From positions 562,648-626,647 of the forward strand of contig CAJJDP010000021.1 of NCBI GenBank assembly GCA_905182995.1: a stretch of DNA of 64,000 nt, written 5' to 3'. Every line of letters starts with the position of its first letter. Positions within the stretch are counted from its first letter, which is position 1. Below, one piece after another: positions 36,396-48,235 of this stretch. The notes under the pieces were generated by a model. That model saw only the letters and a program-made list of their open reading frames with translations. It was not told where the DNA came from and did no database searches. The position numbers and the translations under genes are program-made. Source of the stretch: Paramecium octaurelia. Lineage: Eukaryota > Ciliophora > Oligohymenophorea > Peniculida > Parameciidae.

Positions 36396-37742
36396 TAACA
36401 AAGGTCTTCATTAATTTTTATTAATTAATTAATAACAAAACGAATTATATTGTAGTTCTTACTATTGCAAAAACCTTAACATAAATGGTCTCCATATTCA
36501 ATATTTAAATCTGGTTAGAATGTAGAGCTATTTACTAAATTATAATCAGGAATATAAAGTTTAAATATATATATATTGATAAAATCAAAATTATAATATT
36601 TACAATTAATTTGTTAATATTGCTAGTTCTCTATCGTTCGGAAACGCATTGTACTTATTAAAAAGATCTTGAACTTATTTAGTGATAATTTTAGAATCAT
36701 CATAGGTCTTAACTTTTTTTAATAGATTTTAAATGTATGCTTTTTTAAAATGCTCAATATCGATCTGCTCTTAAAACAATTACCTGATGTAATCAATAGT
36801 AACATTGCTGAGTAGTTAAGAATTACTTTATTAAGTTTCATTAGAATCCATTTGCTGATCGATATAGATTAATTTTTTAAATTATTGATAGTTTATTTTA
36901 GAATCCTAACCATAACTTAATATAAGATCCCTTGCTAGTCCTTTGATTTGCATTCTTTGTCTTCGAAATCCTGAATAAAAGTCTTGTTCTGTAATGAAAT
37001 CTTTGTTTTCGTAATCAAATAGTTTGAAAATAGACTTGCAACAAAAGTCAAACCTCTGAATCAATTTTAATTATGTTTTAGTCAGTAGTTTACATTTTAG
37101 AAGCAATTGATAAAGCTATTGATAAGCAACTTTGTCAAAATTAATTAATTCTATTTAGAACTTATCATTGGATTTGGGAGTGAATGTAAAATCCTATAAT
37201 TTTTTTGTTAATTCATCGACGAAAACACTACTGGCATTGCTATGAGTTTATTCACTATTTAAAAGTTTGAGTTAGGCTTTTTTGTATTTAACGGTTGATC
37301 GTTATTCAGGAGATTGAAATGAATTATCATTTTCATCCATAGATTGCTGAAACTTATTTTGTTTTAATGGTGACTACAGTTTATCTTAATTGACATTCTC
37401 AGATTTCAACTGGGTTATGACAAAGATATCCAACAAATTAATTTAATCAATAGTTTCATTGAGATTACCCATCATAAAAAAATAATTTGTGTCTTCCTGA
37501 GATAAATTAAAGTATTTTTAAAAATCATTCATGTGAATTATTCCATTATTACTTTTATCTAACTGTTGAAAGAGTTTAAAGTAATTAAAGTTTTCTTTTT
37601 CTAAAAGCATCTTTATTTCCAATTGCTCCCTTACATAGATTAGCAATTCTCCAAAAAAGTAAGATAGGCCAGTCTCTATTATTTCAGGCAAACACATCTA
37701 TTTTTCAATAAAGTAAGGTTCTCTGACTGCAGCCACAAATCT
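36396..37742. repeat. Second copy of 1347-bp direct duplication
   Basis: Matches 35048-36394. At its right end the sequence continues without break into the 5' part of the EF-hand gene, so this copy carries the intact gene, while the first copy continues without break into the secreted-protein gene on its left. Collapsing the copies restores one continuous locus. Confidence 0.9.
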
Positions 37743-38064
37743 AATTTCGCGATTAGTTTTTGATAGCATTTAAATAGTAAAGCTATATAATAATGGTCTC
37801 ATAATACTCTTCAAAAGTGACTCTGCCATCTTTATTAACATCAAAATATTTGACACATAAAAAAGCATCATAATGCTGGCATTAAATATCGTTGTCTTAA
37901 CAAAATTGAAGTATATCGTAAGAAGTAATGTGTCCTTTATTTTGTTGGTCGAATCTCTCCATAATGGGTTTCAAGGAAAATAAGGACTATTGATTTAACT
38001 CAATTCTAATGTTTTCCAAAGCCTTTTCACATTCAATTATTGAGGAAATTAATTGTTTTATCAT
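36585..38064 (-). CDS. Multi-EF-hand protein, 484 residues
   Basis: One 25-nt intron. EF-hand loops or remnants appear in order: DQQNKGHITSYD (early, imperfect), DVNKDGRVTFED (near-canonical, completed by splicing), DKSNNGIIHMND (weak) and DYENKDFITEQD (degenerate). Long helices such as MLLEKENFNYFKLFQQL and QRFDFCCKSIFKLF separate them. The repeated EF pairs over 480 residues suggest a calmodulin-like sensor or a regulatory subunit; only the second loop looks able to bind calcium well, because position 12 of that loop is Asp rather than Glu and the others lack ligands. No precise family. Confidence 0.75.
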
Positions 38065-38096
38065 TAACAGATAAATAATAATATTAATACATTATA

Positions 38097-39248
38097 TCAA
38101 ATTTTAACTATATAATATTGAATAAGATAAGTTAAAGCGATTCCACCTATATTTAATATGATATCTGATCTGTCATGGATGTAGTTGATTACTTTTTTTG
38201 GGATTGCTTTATATAGTTTATCTTGGGAATTGTAATATGATAATTAAGACTTGAAGTTATGTTAGTAAACAATAGAGCTATAATCATAATGTTAAATAAA
38301 ATACTTCTATGAAAATTAAATATTTTCTTATTGGCAGATAGGTTCAAACTTGTATTTATCCTCAAGCAATTTTGCTAATTACAATATACTCTCTAATCTT
38401 ATATCTTAAATTCTTTCTTTATTATTAAGATTTTAAAAAAAGTCTTAAAATTCTCCAATAAGATCCTCTTCATCTCTCACTTCTAAGGTGTCATGATGGA
38501 TGGCAATAAATGCTGCACAGATATACAGAATTGTATTTTATGAGGAACAAAATAGGAAATCCCAAATTCTAGAGATGTCATTGATATTTTCCAAGGAATG
38601 AGAAAACCATGTTAGAATCCACGGAATGACACAAGTGGGGTGTTCGATGATAGTCATAATATCTCTGAGTTTTTGATTATTAGTGTCTTTGGAGTGTCGT
38701 AATAGGAGAATTCTAATGAATTGATATTGTGGAGTGATTGTAGTGGCTAATTCTTGGTCTAAGTAATCTTTGAAGAAGTGCTAAGCAGCATATACAGATG
38801 CTCTGTAACCTTGTTCTACGCCTAAGACAAGTATCATGACTGATACGACATCATGATAGCCTTGATAGTAGGAGTAATTGGGATAGTGGCTGAAGATGGT
38901 GTCGAGTACATCCATTAAGCATTTTCTTAATTAATCTCTATATTAAAAAATTGAGGTAATACATTTCTTTAAAGTTTTTGATTTGTGATATTGTATTCAA
39001 GGAGCGATTGACGTCCTTCAATAATTAATCATGTTGTAAGCATTTTTCCTTTTCTTGGTAAGGTAATTGCTAATCAATTCCTAATAGTTTGGTCCATATG
39101 AGTCTTCTGTAATATCTATTGTGAGGGAAGAGATATGAGCATACATGTTGTGAAATCCATAGGTTCGTCCGTATTCTCGGATCTTGTGGTAACCTTGATC
39201 GTTGTCGATGTTGTCCAATAGAGATTGCAAGTATTAAGAATTATCCAT
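38097..39248 (-). CDS. TBC-domain RabGAP with C-terminal membrane anchor (TBC1D20/Gyp8-like)
   Basis: The TBC domain spans about residues 20-260: YYRRLIWTKLLGI, LLKDVNRSL (the arginine-finger motif, usually DVxR), YYQGYHDVVSVMILVLG (the glutamine-finger motif YxQ), VIPWILTWFSH, IWDFLFCSSQNTILYICAAFIAI. The last 20 residues (IILNIGGIALTYLIQYYIV) form a hydrophobic anchor with a two-residue tail. TBC domain plus C-terminal anchor is the hallmark of TBC1D20/Gyp8, a Rab1 GAP of the ER. Introns of 29 and 25 nt leave 365 residues. Both finger residues are present, so activity is expected. Confidence 0.85.
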
Positions 39249-39436
39249 ATAAAATTAATATTTGCAAAATATAGGGTTTAATTGCGAATTTTAGTATGAA
39301 GATGCAAAAATTAATTGTGTTTTTGATCAATTCTTAATTAATTGCCGATCAATTACACATTCCATTTTCGTATATATTGTATTAAAGATATACATTGTTC
39401 GGATTAAAATTTATTATTTATTGTAAGAGATTTGGA

Positions 39437-42400
39437 ATGAAGAACCAATAGTTATTATACTCTACGAAGTGGGTGCAGGATAAGGAGGCTAAATGTTGTA
39501 AGAAATGCTCATCCCAATTTAAGGCGATATTCAGAAGGAAACATCACTGTCGGAATTGCGGAGATGTATTTTGCGATAGGTATCGATTTTGTCATAGAAC
39601 TTAAAATAGTTGTTCGAATTTCTTTGTGGATAAAACCAACTTTAAAAACTTTCAAGAGATCAAAAAAAACAAAGTATGATTGTCCTTTGAATAATAAGGT
39701 TCGATTGTGTTAGGATTGCTTTCATGACATCAGCAAGAAGTTAAGAGAAAATGGGGAAATTGTTGAAAATAAGAACACATTAGGATTTGCCGAGTCATAA
39801 CAAATGAGAAGACATTCAAAATCATTTAATGTTGTAAATGAGAAATTGCCAGAATCTGCAAAGGAAGTATAAAAGCGTATTTTTGATAGATCCAGTAGTC
39901 CACTCCTCCCACTTTACAATTAATACCTCAGACAATTCCTGATCAAAAGCCCCTTTTGCCAGTATTGAAGGTCCACCCTCCAGAGACGATCACAATAGGT
40001 GATGACATCGAACGAAAGTAAAAGAAATTAGAATAGAAGATGATTTCCACAATAGAAGACTTTGTGGAAAGAAGAACAATAGCCCGCGGCATCAATGAGA
40101 ATTGGTAAGGAGTGATGACCAAATTTATCACGAACTCCATCGAAGATTTCAAGTACCATTAGATTGACAACTAATCTAAAGTAAAAAATAAAGTGAGATA
40201 TATCAAAATCAAAATAATCCCATTTATTAATTATGCAGCCACCAAATATTTGAGAGGAGTCACTATTCGAAAAAACATAGCTCATAAACGCATGAAAACT
40301 CATCACAAATCCCCTTTGATTTTATTACTGAGCGGATCTTTGGATTTGGACATCCAGAATTTCGATAATGTCGTTAAGAATCAGAACAAGTATCTATAAT
40401 AAGCTTTGGAACAAATCGAGTTACTCAATCCCAACATTATTTTGGTGGAGAAGAGTATCAACACCATTTTATTGAATGAATTGGTCAAAAAGGATATAAC
40501 CGTTTCCATTCAATGCAGATACAAGTAACTCTCTCAAGTTGAGCAAGCAATCTCAGGTAAAATATAGAAGGCGGTGGATGTTTTTAATAAGTGTTGTGAT
40601 AAGGATTGTCTTGGTAGAGCAGATACAGCATCTTATGTTTGTTGTGATCCAGAAACAATCAAGCAAAACCTTAATTTGTATAATAAATTGGATGACAAGG
40701 ACAAGTCTCTACTTGAAGCACATCTGGAAAAGAAGAGAGGCAGAGACAACACTTTGTTATTCATTAATACACCTCAATCCAGCAATTCTTTTTAGATGAC
40801 TTTGAGTGGACCCAAAATCAATGAGTTGATTAATGTGAAGCAATGCTTTCAAGAACTGTTTTGTATTTGTTATTAGATGTCCTTAGAAATCGATATGATT
40901 CTATTAGATTACAAAATTAAATTGGATTTGGAATTCAAATACAAACAAATTGACAATGAAAATTCTCCTATGATGACTTGTGGAGAAATCCCAGATTTTT
41001 CAGTTTAACTGATGTCGGAGTATGAAAATGCATAAATCAAACTGTGCAAATTGAGATTCTATCCAGCCGTTATCAATAGAATACATGACATACAAAAAAA
41101 GAATAAGTAAATATTAAATCATTAATATCAGTGATGAAAGTCTGGAAAATTACATCTAAGAAAATATCAAAAATATTAATAATAAGAAAATACCCTATTT
41201 TTGTTAATTGTGTGATTGTTAAAAAGAGATCGTCAATTTCTATGAAAACTCTGAATTACATTAAGAAGACGTAAGTTTAGGGAAGTATATTAGTGATAAA
41301 GCTATGATACGTGAATCTAAATGTGGACACTGCTAAACTAAAAAGATTAATCATGTTTCTATTAGATACGGCCCAGGTGCATTTGTTCGATGCGTTGTCG
41401 AAAAGAAAAAATAACAAAACTTATAAGTTAAAGCTAATACCATTCTATCAAAAGAACTCAAAAAGGCATCAAGTTTCCTCTACCCTCAATCCCTCAATGA
41501 TGAGACCGCTACACAAGCTGATACTGTTATTGCAGAATTAGAACCCAAAATTCAACAATAGGTGGAATTAAACGTCATTACTTACATCAAGTGTCTTAAT
41601 GCTAATTGCGATAGATAATTGACTAAGTCTTTTAAATTGGAAAAGAATCACTTGGAATTCTCATTCTATAGATTAGTGCAATATCTCATCAAAAACTCCT
41701 TAAGATTGAAAAAGACAAATAAGAAAGACTGGCTTGTATTTGAAGGAGAAGTCAAAGATTTGGGGGACAAATAATCAGATGGATGTAATCACACATAAAC
41801 AGAAAGAGTGTTTGAATGTGATGAATATTAAATTAAGCTGTTTACCAACTTATTTGATATTTATAGAATTAAACACTTTCAATTTGATTGCTAGGATGTT
41901 AAATAACATATAGAAAAAAGTGATAAAGAGGAGATCGATAAAAGAAAAGATTATTTGATATCCTATCTGCAAAAATTGTTTTTGTCAATTCAAAATGGGG
42001 ATAAGAGTGTTAGAAGCAGTTATATGACATCATCCACGCAATCCTCATTTACAATTCTAGAGAAAAATACTGATACCTCTTTGGGAATCGTAGGGAGTTT
42101 CATCGAAAGATTATCATAATACCAGTTCCCTGATTTTATCACTTTAGAGTAAGAGAGCATGCAAGTTTATTAACGCTTATATTAAATAGAATTGGCTGAA
42201 TAACAAAGGATTGCCAAATTAAAAAGTGAATCAGATATTCAAAGATAAAAAACATCCATGTTCTCATTAGTTTCAAGTGAAAGTGCTCCATCCATGAAAT
42301 ACTCAATGAGAAAAACTCAAAAGGAATCTTCTACCTTAATTGCATCCTAATAAATTACTAATGACAACTAATTCCCCACCTAAAATCAATCTCCCATTCA

Positions 42401-43721
42401 ATACACTTAATCACCTGAATCTCCTACCTAAGAGAATCTAAACTAATTCGAAGAACAATCAGAGGTTGGAACTGAAAAAATGGAATACGAATTAAGCATT
42501 CAGGCTTCATTCAGGTTTGTTTTTGATAAATGGCCAAGATAATCCATCAATTCTGATCAAACTAATTCGCAATTTAAATCATTTTTTGACTACATCCCAA
42601 TATATAATCAAAATGATATAGGCTTAATTGCAGCTGCTTTGAATCATCCAAGATATTATGATCTGTATGAATATAAGTATAGGTTTACTGAATTGTGGGA
42701 AAAGATTGAAAACAAGTCTTAACAAAAAGAGGTCGAAATTGAAGCTGCTAAAATCTTAAAAGAACAATCCAAATTTGCAATCGTTGAAGAATTTTAATAG
42801 AAAATAACTAAATCCACTTCATAGATTAAGAAAACTAGTTCCAATAACTTATAAGATATTGAGGAGGAAGAACAAACCATAGGTCAACCATCTGCCGAGT
42901 CTCCTAAAAAACCATCTAAATCTATTTCCATCCAGCTGTATTACCCAAAATAATTTGAATGTGTTAGAATGTTAAATGGAATCAAAGTCAAATAGTTTAT
43001 TAAATCTATTGCAAGTTGTTCTAATTGGAATTCAGCAGGAGGTAAGAGTGGATCGACCTTCTTCAAATCATCTGATAATTTATTTATTTTCAAGGCTGTT
43101 AAAGAATCTGAATTTAATATGTTTGAATCATTTGCTCCTAAATACTTTGAGCATCTTTATTCCAATATCTTTTATTAAAAGCCCTCTGTTCTTAATAAAA
43201 TTTACGGCATGTTCACCATTAAAAATTCCAAAGGAACTACCTATTACATTGCTATGGAAAACCTATTTTGGGGCTTAGAGGGTGAATTGACTGTGTATGA
43301 TCTCAAAGGTAGTAAGGCCAAAAGATGGAATCGTAAAAATCTAAAAACTCTACTTGATACCAATTATATCATTGATAGGAATGGCGAACCTTTGCCTATT
43401 CAAGAATAAGATTATCATTTCTTAGAAAAAGCTCTTGAATCAGATTCTCAGTTTTTGCTTGATGTTGCCGTTGTGGACTATTCATTATTACTGATAATAG
43501 ATAAGTAAAACAACTAGATTAAATTATCAATTATTGATTACTTACAATGTTATGATTTTATGAAAAAAATGGAAACTACGTAATAATTCTAATTTATCTT
43601 TAGTTTAAAAACAGCCATGAATTTAGGGATTGATCCAACCATTATAAAACCAGCAGAATACTAAGATCGATTTATTAAAGCAATGCAAAAATACTTTATG
43701 GGAATATACTCATCACTATGA
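39437..43721 (+). CDS. FAB1: PIKfyve/Fab1 phosphatidylinositol-3-phosphate 5-kinase
   Basis: Makes PI(3,5)P2 on endolysosomal membranes. The 1393-residue product has an N-terminal FYVE finger ([34 protein letters not shown]), a chaperonin-like (TCP1) domain (about 230-420; [30 protein letters not shown]), a cysteine-containing middle section, and a C-terminal PIP kinase domain (about 1130-1393; [57 protein letters not shown]). That is the full Fab1 order. Introns: 30, 25 (AAG), 23 and 25 nt (CAG), all in the first 1.7 kb; the final 2.6 kb is uninterrupted. The usual DLKGS is kept, so catalytic activity is expected. Confidence 0.93.
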
Positions 43722-43962
43722 TTTATTTATAACATAAAATCAAAATAAGAATTTTCATTTCCTTAAATGGGTCATCCATATTTATGATATTTTTCACATC
43801 GATACTATGGGAGTATATAGTTTATAAAAATATATAAAGATTTTGTTTTATCTTAAGAAAAAGATGATACTTAATTAAAAAATGTAAATATCTATCAATA
43901 TAACTTATTAGAAGAGTAGGAGTAAATTAAACAATTATTAGTATAATTAGTGTTTTATATAT

Positions 43963-44698
43963 TCAAGCATGTATAAAATCATAAATTAATAACATAATTC
44001 CCATAAAAAAGAAGAACGATCCTATTTGCTAACCTAATTTCTCATTCAAAATAACTGAGCTGAAAAGATGATTGTTAGCTGCTTCAATATGTTTATAACT
44101 CTCCGTAGCATTTAGCAATATCTCTTCAGTTTTCATTTCTTAATAAACTATTAAATTTTGCATATTCTGAATAAACAGACAAATATCACTTATTTATTCT
44201 TTGATACTAATTAGTTCATTGATATCATTCTAATATGAGTGTTAAATTTAGATATTCACTTATTTAGAATGAACAGATAGTTAACTATTTGATGAATGGG
44301 GGATATTCTTAGTTTTAAACTCAATCATATACTTTTTATCAATTTTATTATTCAATCTTTTTGGATATTGTGAAATTAGTTGTTTTTATTTCTATCTATA
44401 GTATTTAAATTCTCTAAAGAATAATATAATTTGATTTAATTTAGCAATTAGATAACTAATTATTACTTCCTTGTGCGCATATTCACTACATAACTGTTAT
44501 ACTTTACGTCTTAGTTTATGAATTTGATTGAAATTATTGAAGTTCCTTTATTTTTTCAGAGCAATTAGCAATCTAAGAAGAAACTTAGTGATCAAACTCA
44601 TCTCTTTCCTTATCCGAGAAAGGATGGCCAGACAAATGAGTCACTGCAGTGTATTTGTCCTTCTAAATATTCATAAATTAAAGTATAGTGGTTGTCAT
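43963..44698 (-). CDS. Syntaxin-18-like Qa-SNARE
   Basis: A 237-residue tail-anchored SNARE. The N-terminal part has the syntaxin-18/Ufe1-type helical motif HPFSDKERDEFDHQVSSQI with CSEKIKEL following. The SNARE helix lies at about 165-220 (NDINELISIKEQISDICLFI, QEMKTEEILLNATES), and the C-terminus is a hydrophobic anchor (IGSFFFFMGIMLLIYDFI) with only HA after it. Syntaxin 18 drives fusion of retrograde vesicles with the ER. One 22-nt intron. An extra upstream exon cannot be excluded because the predicted start is short compared with animal syntaxin 18. Confidence 0.75.
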
Positions 44699-44769
44699 AT
44701 TATGCTATAAAAATGAAGCCACAAAATACAATATGCTATGAAGATTTATTAAAACTATCAATTGGCATT

Positions 44770-47700
44770 TCAGTTTGATTTTTATTGTTAATTTTTGCTC
44801 TACTCATGCTCATGAACCTAGATGTGATATCCATTCAATTTCTGGTATTAGAATAATTCGAATTCAAAAAGAAAATAATGTTTATGAATAATAATAACTG
44901 TAAATGTTATTTTTAGTTATAAAATAATCAAACCTATCTTTAAGTAATCTATCTCCTAGAGGTTTAAAGAATAATAATACTTAAAATATTTCTAAGGCTT
45001 ATTGATAATTTTAGGATAATACAACACTTGCTTTTATTGTTGTTTTGCTACTTCTGCCTTTTTCCTTAATTCTTTGCCCCTATAAATTGCAGTATAGATG
45101 AAGGAATATAGAGAAAAGATGGGAAAATGTTCGACTTGCTTTTAGTATCTCTCAACTAGTTTTAAAACTGCAGAAATATTATGCTGAGGGAAATACTTTC
45201 TAAAGGTCATAATCTTATCGAAATCACCAAGAGAGGGAAAGGTTATGATAGGCTATATATTTGAGATCATTTACAAATTCAATGGTTAATAATTAGTTCT
45301 CCTATAATTGAGCTAAGACATTATCAAAGATTATAGCCGTGTTATTAGTTTTGGTTGTTCCCCTTTTGATTGAAGTTCTGGGTCTAACATTAGGGTTGGC
45401 TCCACTTTGTTGTTATTAGTTTGTTGATGGATTAATAAAGGTGACTTTCTATCCCATTTATTGGATATTTCTTGGATTTGTTCCTGAATTTTGTGGACTT
45501 TAGGATCCTTTTGAAATTGATTTACCCATCTATTGTTAGGGTTAACCACTTGATTCTTCTTAATATTCCTCATCATCCTCAGATTCAATAAAATTGTCCA
45601 TGTCTTATTCCACATTATTAGGTTTATTAAATTTATTTCCAAATCCAGCAGTTTCTACTGTATGTTTAGGATCATTTTTTCTATTGAATCCTTTTCTATT
45701 GTTCATCTATTCATCAAAATTAGGTTGGAGGTCTTGATCTTAATCTTGATCTTGATCTTCTATCATTTCAACTTCATCCTCATCAACTTAGGGAAGTAGA
45801 TTAGCCTATTGGGCATTCATTTATTGATGAGGTTGATTAATTTTATAATTAGAAGACTATTATTGCATTGACAAGATTGAATGAGTGTTAACCCTAGAGA
45901 CTGATCGTGTTCTCATTTGTGAGTATGCTATGTTTGATATTTAATGATACTTCGACTATCTGTGTCAGAGACGTCATCTTGCAATAACACATGAGTAGCT
46001 TATGTTCCCTCCTGAGTTTCTTCTTGAATCAATTGCATCTGATATTCTTTGGCAATCTATTCTATGATTTACTATTGTAACAAAGCATTTATGAATTTGG
46101 ACTTTCTTGGTCTTAGTAAATTAATAAATAAGATAATATACTATTAAGGATCGTCTCGTTCTTATTGATGAGGATAGAGTGATTACTTGATGACTCTGTC
46201 TTAATTTGGATTGAAATGTAAAATGGGACATAGATTGACCATGTGGGAGTTGGCTTTACATCCATAACATTTGATTTGTAAATCTGACAAGTCTTGACTT
46301 ATTTTGACTTTGTCTTTGATCATGTGAAAGATCTCTCGTTCGTCTGGGAATTGATCCAACAGATTTATAAAGTTATCTCTAGAAATCTTAAATAGTTTTC
46401 CGAATCCCTTAGACACAACTGTGGCTGTTCTAGGCAAATTTGTAATAAAACTATAAAAGCCAAAATATTCTCCTTTCTCTAAATCAAAAAAATTCAATAA
46501 ATACTTCTAAGACTTTGATATTATTCCTCTTGAACTTTACATTCATCTTATTCTTAGCTTCAAACACTACTTCCATTTCTCCCTTGTTTATAATGTATAT
46601 AGAACAATCATCAATATTGTTCATTTCAACTATCCTCTCTTCAGGTATGGTATTTACTTCCTCCATAAAGGGAACCAATGCTTACTAAAATTTGATTGAA
46701 AAGTTCTTCTTAATAAAATCACAAGATTCTAAAATGGATGCTCTTAATTGATATTTTAATTCTGCTTATAATCTCTCTGATAATTTGTTTACAATGTTTG
46801 AAACATTTTCATCAATCATCGATTATTCTGCCTAATTTAGCATTGATTACAATTACCTTGCAAATGTAATCTAAATAATTTCTAATTCGAACTTGCAAAT
46901 TGAAATCAATTTTATTCATCGACATAAAATTATTCATCAACTTCATTGATTCAGAATATATTTCATTTCTTTGGGATTTATGGAAGAAGTATCCTAAAGA
47001 GACTACTATTATAGCCATTATGAATAGAGATAAAAATGAAATTGCAGCAGCAAAATATTTCTCATCATGATTAGCTATTTTGATCTCAGTAGAACCTACG
47101 TTTGTAAGATACACTGCAGCCCAATGCAAGGATTCTGCATATCTTATACTATCATTGGCTCCTCTCAAACGATTTATATCCAACCATGTATACTTACTGG
47201 TTGGTTATCCCAATCCATGCCATAGACATGCAATCAAATGTATAAAGTACATCAGTCCACAAATTATTTGAGTCATTTATAAGCAATCCTTTAATACACC
47301 CTTGATGTTGAAATATTCTTATATTTAATTAAATATCTATTTCATCTTAAAAGTCTTTATCATTCCGAATATCAAACACAAGCAGATTTGTAAGGTTATA
47401 TATTGATTTTCATATTAATGCACTATGATTAATTCATAAAGTAATGCAAATATACTTATCATATCTGCTAATGCAGTGGTTTTCAAATAATTCATTATGA
47501 TATGATACCGTTGACTAAATAATCTAATACATTATTAATACTTGATTATAATTCCTTTGTGGATGTAGGCTTCATTCAAACAAATAAAGATATCGAAAGC
47601 ACAAATCACAAATAAAGCTATTTCTATCGACATTTTTTTTTCTTCATCGTAAAATTAAGAGATGTAATTAGTTTCAAAAGCTAATTTATATGGCAACCAC

Positions 47701-48209
47701 AAGAATATCAGAATGAAAGTTGATACTTGAATTGTGTTCCAAAATATTTTAAAATTGCTTTATGGATATATTACAGATATTCTATCCAAATAACTAGAAA
47801 AGAAACTGTAAAAAACATTATCAATGTCATCAATTTATTTATCTGTTCCGAATTAAAGATCATCAAGGACCTAAACTTGATACGTACTCAATGAGCCTAA
47901 TTTTTTTATATATGAATTGTCTATGATGTTTTTTATAAAAGACTCTTCATAAAGACGTTGTAAACTCTATTTAAAGACCCGCTTCTCTTTTTAAAGATAA
48001 TCATCATCAAAAACCCTGCTATGTCTTTTGTGCTTTTTTTTATATCTATTTGCGCCCCCAAACTTTCGTTTTTCATTCACACTATTGCGATCACTGTTAT
48101 TCTCACTTGATTATTAGATGTTTAAATTTTACAATAAATTGTCCGTATAATCCTATCTTGGACTGTTATACTTGGAGGAGGAAATAAAAGAAGATTTGTC
48201 ATTTATCAT
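44770..48209 (-). CDS. CNG/EAG-type ion channel with abnormal pore filter
   Basis: About 1100 residues. A charged N-terminus is followed by six membrane segments (S1 STFILIFLWLPYKLAF; S2 IEIALFVICAFDIFICL; S5 MYFIHLIACLWHGLG; S6 FLSLFIMAIIVVSLGYFF), a C-linker, a cyclic-nucleotide-binding domain (VLEKGEYFGFYSF, LPRTATVVSK) and a 400-residue Gln/Asn/acidic tail. The pore helix SLHWAAVYLTNVGSTEI is in the right place but the TVGYGD filter reads NVGSTE, and S4 has few basic residues. Introns of 25, 28, 30, 23 and 22 nt are inferred; the 28-nt one in the binding domain ends GAG. A 36-nt in-frame intron near the end is optional. Probably not a conventional potassium channel. Confidence 0.85.
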
Positions 48210-48235
48210 TGAGGGCTATTTCAAAAACTAATAAT

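Noticed and set aside
47075-47099. A 25-nt intron covering the channel's selectivity filter
   Set aside because: The bases have GTA...TAG ends, but removal would shift the frame and destroy S6.
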